Shown here: positions 5,536 through 9,693 of the stretch, piece after piece
How positions within the stretch are numbered: the stretch's first letter is position 1
How the letters are laid out: every line of letters starts with the position of its first letter
Origin: Sutterella sp.
GTDB lineage: Bacteria > Pseudomonadota > Gammaproteobacteria > Burkholderiales > Burkholderiaceae_F
NCBI GenBank assembly: GCA_020025915.1
Contig: JAHHRH010000052.1
Location: 1-9,693 of the forward strand
Direction: 5' to 3'
DNA: 9,693 nt
Program-made: the position numbers and the translations under genes
The notes under the pieces: model-generated
The model's database searches: none
What the model saw: only the letters and a program-made list of their open reading frames with translations
Told to the model about the DNA's origin: nothing

Positions 5536-8205
5536 ATGGCAGAAACAATCTTCCGCAATGACTATCGTGAACCCTCTCATTTGATTAAGACGGTTCACTT
5601 GGAATTTGACCTTGACGCTGACAGTACAAGTGTCATTAACACCATGCATGTTTGCCCGAATCCAGCTACGATGTCGAGCAACTTTGATTTAAATCTCAAT
5701 GGTGAAACCTTAACCCTGGTGAGCGTGGCACTCGATGGCGTTCCGCTAGATGAGTCTCGCTACACATTGACATCAGACCACTTAAAAATTCACAATATCA
5801 ACCACGAGTGTGACATCTGCATTGTGAATCGTTTTAGCCCTTCTGCGAATAAGGCTCTCTCTGGCATTTATGCCTCTGGTCAAAACTTGATGAGTCAATG
5901 CGAAGCCGAAGGTTTTCGTCGCATTACCTACTTCTTAGACCGGCCCGACGTTTTGTCGACATATAGTGTCGTCATTCGCGCCTCCAAAGAACAGTATCCC
6001 ATTCTTCTTTCCAACGGTAACCGTTTAGAAGAAAAGGATCTCGAAGACGGTCGTCATGAAGCTCGTTGGGATGACCCGTTCCCTAAACCCTGCTACCTAT
6101 TTGCCTTAGTAGCTGGTCACCTTGCTTGTTTGAGCGACAGCATCGAACTCAAAGACGGTCGTACCGCAAAACTCGAAATTTGGGTTGAACCACAAGATCT
6201 CGACAAAACCCAGCACACAATGGATAGTCTCAAGAAGTCCATTCGTTGGGACGAAGAACGTTGGGGGCTTGAACTTGACTTAGATGGCTTCCGTATCGTC
6301 GCGACGAATGACTTCAACTTTGGTGCCATGGAAAATAAAGGGTTGAATATTTTCAATACCCGTTATGCCTTGGCCAATCCCAAAGTCGCCACCGACCAAG
6401 ATTACGCCAACATTGAAGCTGTCGTAGGGCATGAATACTTCCACAATTGGACGGGTGACCGCGTCACGTTACGCGACTGGTTCCAACTGACCCTGAAAGA
6501 AGGTTTGACCGTATTCCGCGATCAAGAATTCTCCGCAGATATGCTCGGTGAAGAAACAGCCCGTGCCGTTGAACGCATACGCAACGTCCGCACCTTGAGA
6601 CAGGCACAGTTTGCTGAAGATGCAGGCCCCATGGCGCACCCGATTCGCCCAGATAGCTATCAGCAAATCGACAACTTCTACACCATGACTGTCTACGAAA
6701 AGGGTGCTGAAGTCATTCGTATGTTGCAGACACTCTTGGGTCGTGAAACCTTCCGCAAGGGCTTTGACCTCTATATCGCAAAAAATGATGGCAAGGCTGT
6801 CACGTGCGAAGCCTTCCTTGAAGCCATGGAAGAAGCCTCAGGCCGAAATCTTGAGCAATTCCGCCACTGGTATAGTCAAGCTGGCACGCCACGCGTGACT
6901 GTTACCACACAATGGAATGAAGCCGACAATACATTGCGCTTAACCGCTGAACAATCTACGCCTCCGACCCCTGGTCAGACTGTTAAACCTGCCTTCTTGA
7001 TGCCCTTCCCTGTTGCCTTACTGAATAGTGAAGGCCAGGAAATGCCTGTGACGCTCGAAGGTGAAACCACCGAAGGTCCAACTACGCGCATGTTCGAATT
7101 GAGCGAACGAAGCCATACCTGGACTTTTGTGGGTCTCCAAGAAAAGCCGGTGCTCAGTCTCAATCGTGGGTTTGCTACGCCAATCGTTTTGGATTTTGCT
7201 TACAGTACGGATGAATTAGCGTTGCTCGCTCGTACGGATAGTGACCCGTTCAACCGTTGGGAAGCCATGAACCGATTAATGATGACGGCACTCCTTGATC
7301 AAGTTCGAGCCAACCTCCAAGGCGAACAGGCAGACGTTAGTCCCGTGCTCATCAATGCGTTTGGCAAGGTACTTGACGATCAAACCTTGTCACCTGCCCT
7401 TCGTAGCGTCTTGATGGAACTACCTTCTGAACGTACGATCAGCGACGCCTTGCCGATCATTGATCCAATTGCTGTACATCGTGCGCGTGAGAAGGTTCGT
7501 GAAACTCTTGGCTTACGTTGGCATACGAAACTTGAAGAACTGATTGACGCCTGCAAACTTGAAGGTGACTATTCCCCTGATGCCACAAGTGCTGGTATTC
7601 GTGCCTTGAAAAACACAGCACATTACTACACGATCGCAACAGGAAATAAAATTACCCTCTTACGTATTTGTGATCAATTTAACACGGCCAACAACTTGAC
7701 CGATCGTCTTGCTGCGCTTGACCTCATCACGTCGTCGAGTGCTCCTGTCAAGACTGAATTGGTTGTGCAAGCGTTGAAGGAATGGGTCAATGAACCGCTT
7801 CTTATCAACAAGTGGCTCACGATTCAAGCGACAGCGCCTTGCTATGTAGGTGAATCGCCCGTTGTTGAACGCGTCGCCGAACTCGTTCGCTGTAACTTCT
7901 TCTCCATGTCGAACCCTAATAATGTTTATGCATTGTTAGTTGCATTCTTCATGAACAATCCGTCAGAATTCCATCGTGCGGATGGTGCTGGTTATAAGTT
8001 CTGGGCTGAAATGGTGCTGACCCTTGACCGCTTGAATCCACAGGTTGCTTCGCGCGTTGCTCGCAGTCTCGAAAACTGGCGACGTTACACCCCACAGTTA
8101 GCTAACTTGATGTATCAAGCACTGAAACACCTTGACAGTCGCTCCGAAGAGCTTTCTGACAGTGTTCGTGAGATCATTGAAAAGGCTTTGAATAATCCCG
8201 TTTAA
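5536..8205 (+). CDS. pepN: Aminopeptidase N (M1 zinc metallopeptidase)
   Basis: PepN is a broad-specificity cytosolic enzyme that removes N-terminal residues from peptides in the last steps of protein turnover. From ATG 5536 it has 889 residues, against 870 in E. coli. Catalytic parts in order: QCEAEGFR (121-128, substrate-binding Glu123), GAMEN exopeptidase motif (263-267), zinc site HEYFH (299-303) with the third ligand Glu322 in LKEG, and the transition-state tyrosine in VYEKG (Tyr387). The C-terminal half keeps the Ig-like domain and the long helical domain of bacterial PepN (for example FSMSNPN and NPQVASRVARSLENW near the end). ATG 5536 is preferred to an in-frame TTG at 5488 because the protein then begins MAETIFRNDYREPSH, as the family does; the ribosome-binding site is weak (AAGCGA). 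fbp follows after 13 bases, probably in the same transcript. Confidence 0.95.
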   Translation: MAETIFRNDYREPSHLIKTVHLEFDLDADSTSVINTMHVCPNPATMSSNFDLNLNGETLTLVSVALDGVPLDESRYTLTSDHLKIHNINHECDICIVNRFSPSANKALSGIYASGQNLMSQCEAEGFRRITYFLDRPDVLSTYSVVIRASKEQYPILLSNGNRLEEKDLEDGRHEARWDDPFPKPCYLFALVAGHLACLSDSIELKDGRTAKLEIWVEPQDLDKTQHTMDSLKKSIRWDEERWGLELDLDGFRIVATNDFNFGAMENKGLNIFNTRYALANPKVATDQDYANIEAVVGHEYFHNWTGDRVTLRDWFQLTLKEGLTVFRDQEFSADMLGEETARAVERIRNVRTLRQAQFAEDAGPMAHPIRPDSYQQIDNFYTMTVYEKGAEVIRMLQTLLGRETFRKGFDLYIAKNDGKAVTCEAFLEAMEEASGRNLEQFRHWYSQAGTPRVTVTTQWNEADNTLRLTAEQSTPPTPGQTVKPAFLMPFPVALLNSEGQEMPVTLEGETTEGPTTRMFELSERSHTWTFVGLQEKPVLSLNRGFATPIVLDFAYSTDELALLARTDSDPFNRWEAMNRLMMTALLDQVRANLQGEQADVSPVLINAFGKVLDDQTLSPALRSVLMELPSERTISDALPIIDPIAVHRAREKVRETLGLRWHTKLEELIDACKLEGDYSPDATSAGIRALKNTAHYYTIATGNKITLLRICDQFNTANNLTDRLAALDLITSSSAPVKTELVVQALKEWVNEPLLINKWLTIQATAPCYVGESPVVERVAELVRCNFFSMSNPNNVYALLVAFFMNNPSEFHRADGAGYKFWAEMVLTLDRLNPQVASRVARSLENWRRYTPQLANLMYQALKHLDSRSEELSDSVREIIEKALNNPV

Positions 8206-8218
8206 TAGGAATCCTATC

Positions 8219-9217
8219 GTGTCCACCCTTTCTCTCAGCCAATACCTGTGTCGTGAACAGGCATTGCATGATTTAGATCCTGTTTTGTCTCGTCTCATCA
8301 TAAGCGTCTCTGAGGCTTGCAAGACGATTAGCTTCAAAGTACGTAACGGCGCTCTCGCTGGCGTGCTTGGTCTAGCTGGTTCTGAAAACGTTCAGGGCGA
8401 AGATCAGAAAAAGCTCGACATTATCAGTAACGACATCTTTGTCGAAACGGTTGCGCTTTCTGGTTCCGTTTGCGGCATGGTCAGTGAAGAAGTCCCAGAA
8501 GTCATCGCCGTTCCGGAAAACCTCCCTATTGGTCCCTATCTGATTTGCTTTGACCCGTTAGATGGCTCATCCAACATCGACATCAATGTGTCAATCGGCT
8601 CGATCTTCTCCGTCTTGCCCGCCGCGCGTCCTAAGCGCGAACCAGTTGCTGAAGATTTCTTGATGCCGGGCACCCAGCAGGTTGCTGCTGGTTACTGCAT
8701 GTATGGTCCTCAGACTCAGCTGGTTCTCACGTTCGGTCGTGGCGTAGTGATGTTCACGCTCGATCCGACTACGGGTACCTTTATGCTGACGGCTGAAGAT
8801 GTACGCGTTCCGCGTGAAGCGAAGGAATTCGCCATCAACTGCTCCAACATGCGCCATTGGGAAGCCCCCGTGAAGCGCTATGTAGCTGAACTCCTTGAAG
8901 GCAAAACAGGTGTTCGCAACAAGGACTTCAACATGCGTTGGATCGCCGCTATGGTCGCTGAAGTTCATCGCATCCTTCAGCGTGGCGGTATCTTCATGTA
9001 CCCGCGTGACCATCGCGATCTCTCAAAGCCAGGCAAGTTGCGCTTGATGTACGAAGCCAATCCGATGGCTATGTTGATGGAAAACGCTGGCGCCGCTGCC
9101 ACCAATGGTCATCAACGCATTCTTGAAGTAAAGCCCGAAAAGGTTCACCAGCGTGTCGCTGTGTTCTTGGGGGCTGCTGAAGAAGTCGAACTCGTCACGT
9201 CTTATCACGCTGAATAA
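8219..9217 (+). CDS. fbp: Fructose-1,6-bisphosphatase class I
   Basis: Fbp hydrolyses fructose-1,6-bisphosphate to fructose-6-phosphate, the committed step of gluconeogenesis, as a cytosolic metal-dependent tetramer. The 332 residues match the class I bacterial enzyme. Visible motifs: metal ligands in MVSEE (87-91) and DPLDGSSN (112-119), substrate-binding NMRHW (210-214), FMYP (259-262), GKLRLMYEANPMAMLMENAG (272-291) with the metal ligand Glu288, and the C-terminal HQRILEV and HQRVAVFLG blocks. The usual AGG after that glutamate reads AGA (290-292), a mild change. The start is GTG (8219), supported by AGGA at 8207-8210 eight bases upstream; no ATG gives the expected N-terminus. It lies 13 bases after pepN and ends at a strong terminator, so pepN-fbp is a likely two-gene operon. 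Confidence 0.96.
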   Translation: MSTLSLSQYLCREQALHDLDPVLSRLIISVSEACKTISFKVRNGALAGVLGLAGSENVQGEDQKKLDIISNDIFVETVALSGSVCGMVSEEVPEVIAVPENLPIGPYLICFDPLDGSSNIDINVSIGSIFSVLPAARPKREPVAEDFLMPGTQQVAAGYCMYGPQTQLVLTFGRGVVMFTLDPTTGTFMLTAEDVRVPREAKEFAINCSNMRHWEAPVKRYVAELLEGKTGVRNKDFNMRWIAAMVAEVHRILQRGGIFMYPRDHRDLSKPGKLRLMYEANPMAMLMENAGAAATNGHQRILEVKPEKVHQRVAVFLGAAEEVELVTSYHAE

Positions 9218-9240
9218 TCGACTCACTACGCTCATCGCAT

Positions 9241-9282
9241 AATAAAAATGGGACGGTCATTTTAAACCGTCCCATTTTTATT
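9241..9282. terminator. fbp rho-independent terminator, symmetric
   Basis: The arms AATAAAAATGGGACGGT (9241-9257) and ACCGTCCCATTTTTATT (9266-9282) are exact inverted repeats around the loop CATTTTAA. The GC core GGGACGGT is flanked by A-run and T-run, so it can end transcription from either side. It begins 23 bases after the fbp stop. Confidence 0.95.
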
Positions 9283-9284
9283 GA

Positions 9285-9340
9285 GTGCGCCTAGCGGCGC
9301 ACAGTCCACTGACCACCCGATTGTGGGAAGGTCTAGCGCC
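9285..9340 (+). ncRNA. Relic of group II intron 5' ribozyme region (start of domain I)
   Basis: The perfect 7-bp stem 9285-9291 with 9296-9302, then AGTCCACTGACC and the GACC/GGTC stem enclosing CCC/GGG, match the layout at the beginning of domain I in bacterial group II introns. Without the other domains it cannot splice. The exact boundary with the coding remnant, between about 9340 and 9400, cannot be placed by eye. Confidence 0.5.
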
Positions 9341-9401
9341 ATGATGAAGGAAGCCGGTAGCAAAATGTCAGCCTGACGAACAGGAATCATATACGAGGCG
9401 T

Positions 9402-9692
9402 AGATTTATCGAGAAGACGCTCAAGTTACAAGTAAATCGTAGCAAGAGCGGCGTCTTTCGACCTTCGAAAACGAAATTCCTCGGTTACACCTTCGTGGGA
9501 ACGACAGGAGCCCCTAGAGCACACAAGACGAGCCTGACACGCTTGAGGGACAAACTAAAGGTAATCTTCCGAAGATCGCGAGGTACTTCCCTGAAATTTA
9601 CTATTTCGAGGGTCAGTCAACCTCTAAGGAGTTGGCGAGACCGGTATTTGTCAAGCTTCTTTTCCAAGAATTGTCAAAAAAAACCGTTATCT
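9402..9692 (+). pseudogene. ltrA: Group II intron reverse transcriptase/maturase, C-terminal fragment
   Basis: The frame beginning at 9402 reads RFIEKTLKLQVNRSKS, then RPSKTKFLGYTF, RLRDKLKVIFRRSRGTSL and SRVSQPLRSWRDRYL. These are the closing blocks of the reverse transcriptase domain (KLKVNxxKS, KFLGxxF) and the entry into maturase domain X (TRRxRGxSLxxxIxxLNxxLRGWxxYF). The catalytic YADD region and everything before it are absent; the frame is closed by a stop at 9345-9347 and no start codon or ribosome-binding site fits. After RDRYL the similarity fades and a frameshift or another break is possible. It encodes no working protein. Family assignment is firm by pattern; the intron subclass is not determined. 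Confidence 0.75.
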
Positions 9693-9693
9693 G

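Larger units (their letters stand above)
9285..9693 (+). mobile_element. Degenerate group II intron, internally deleted, right end outside the window
   Basis: The element starts with GTGCGCC, fitting the group II 5' end consensus (GUGYG), and folds at once into GTGCGCC-TAGC-GGCGCAC (9285-9302) followed by AGTCC, the same opening plan as the lactococcal Ll.LtrB intron (GTGCGCCC, hairpin, AAGTC). A second stem follows (GACC at 9311-9314 with GGTC at 9330-9333). By about 9402 the sequence is already the C-terminal part of an intron reverse transcriptase. The rest of the ribozyme domains before the ORF and the N-terminal two thirds of the enzyme are therefore missing. It lies immediately behind the fbp terminator. 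The 3' end (domains V/VI) is not in the window. Homology is by recall of family patterns, not by a search. Confidence 0.7.

Noticed and set aside
8591..9013. A 140-codon minus-strand open frame opposite fbp
   Set aside because: It overlaps a conserved gene completely and its translation shows no recognisable motif; it is a shadow of fbp codon use.
9341..9376. A short ATG-initiated peptide (MMKEAGSKMSA) inside the intron remnant
   Set aside because: It is 11 codons, in a region of structured intron RNA, without a ribosome-binding site or resemblance to an intron protein start.

Overview
The window is an ordinary stretch of proteobacterial chromosome with one degraded mobile element at its right edge. 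The protein styles (455-residue PurB, E. coli-type PepN, class I fructose-bisphosphatase, full-length ModE with two molybdate-binding domains), moderate GC content and compact intergenic gaps suggest a betaproteobacterium. A host-associated, Sutterellaceae-like member of the Burkholderiales would fit, but this is inferred from general appearance and not proven.

Layout: positions 1-484 hold no confident gene. A possible C-terminal fragment of an upstream gene enters from the left, a short open frame without ATG lies on the minus strand, a near-perfect Fur-box-like palindrome lies inside that frame, and the likely purB promoter and a T-rich leader follow. purB (485-1852, +) ends in a strong terminator and converges with the minus-strand operon modA-modB-modC (4461-1959), which encodes a complete molybdate ABC importer. 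modE (4605-5378, +) is divergent from modA. The 143-base gap between them carries a 41-bp imperfect palindrome overlapping a good modA promoter, which is very probably the ModE operator. pepN (best start 5536, end 8205, +) is followed after 13 bases by fbp (8219-9217, +), whose transcript ends at a perfect 17-bp-arm terminator.

Three bases past that terminator palindrome, the sequence takes on the features of a group II intron 5' end (GTGCG, a short hairpin, then AGTC). About 115 bases later it continues with the C-terminal part of a group II intron reverse transcriptase/maturase (9402 to the window end). The middle of the element, including the catalytic part of the reverse transcriptase, is missing, so this is a decayed intron.

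Functionally, ModABC brings in molybdate and ModE probably shuts the importer off when molybdate is plentiful. PepN releases amino acids from peptides and Fbp commits carbon to gluconeogenesis; their adjacency suits a cell living on peptides rather than sugars (inference). PurB serves purine synthesis. I see no new defence, biosynthetic or regulatory system here. The items most worth checking are the ModE operator, the intron remnant behind the fbp terminator, and the Fur-box-like site upstream of purB.
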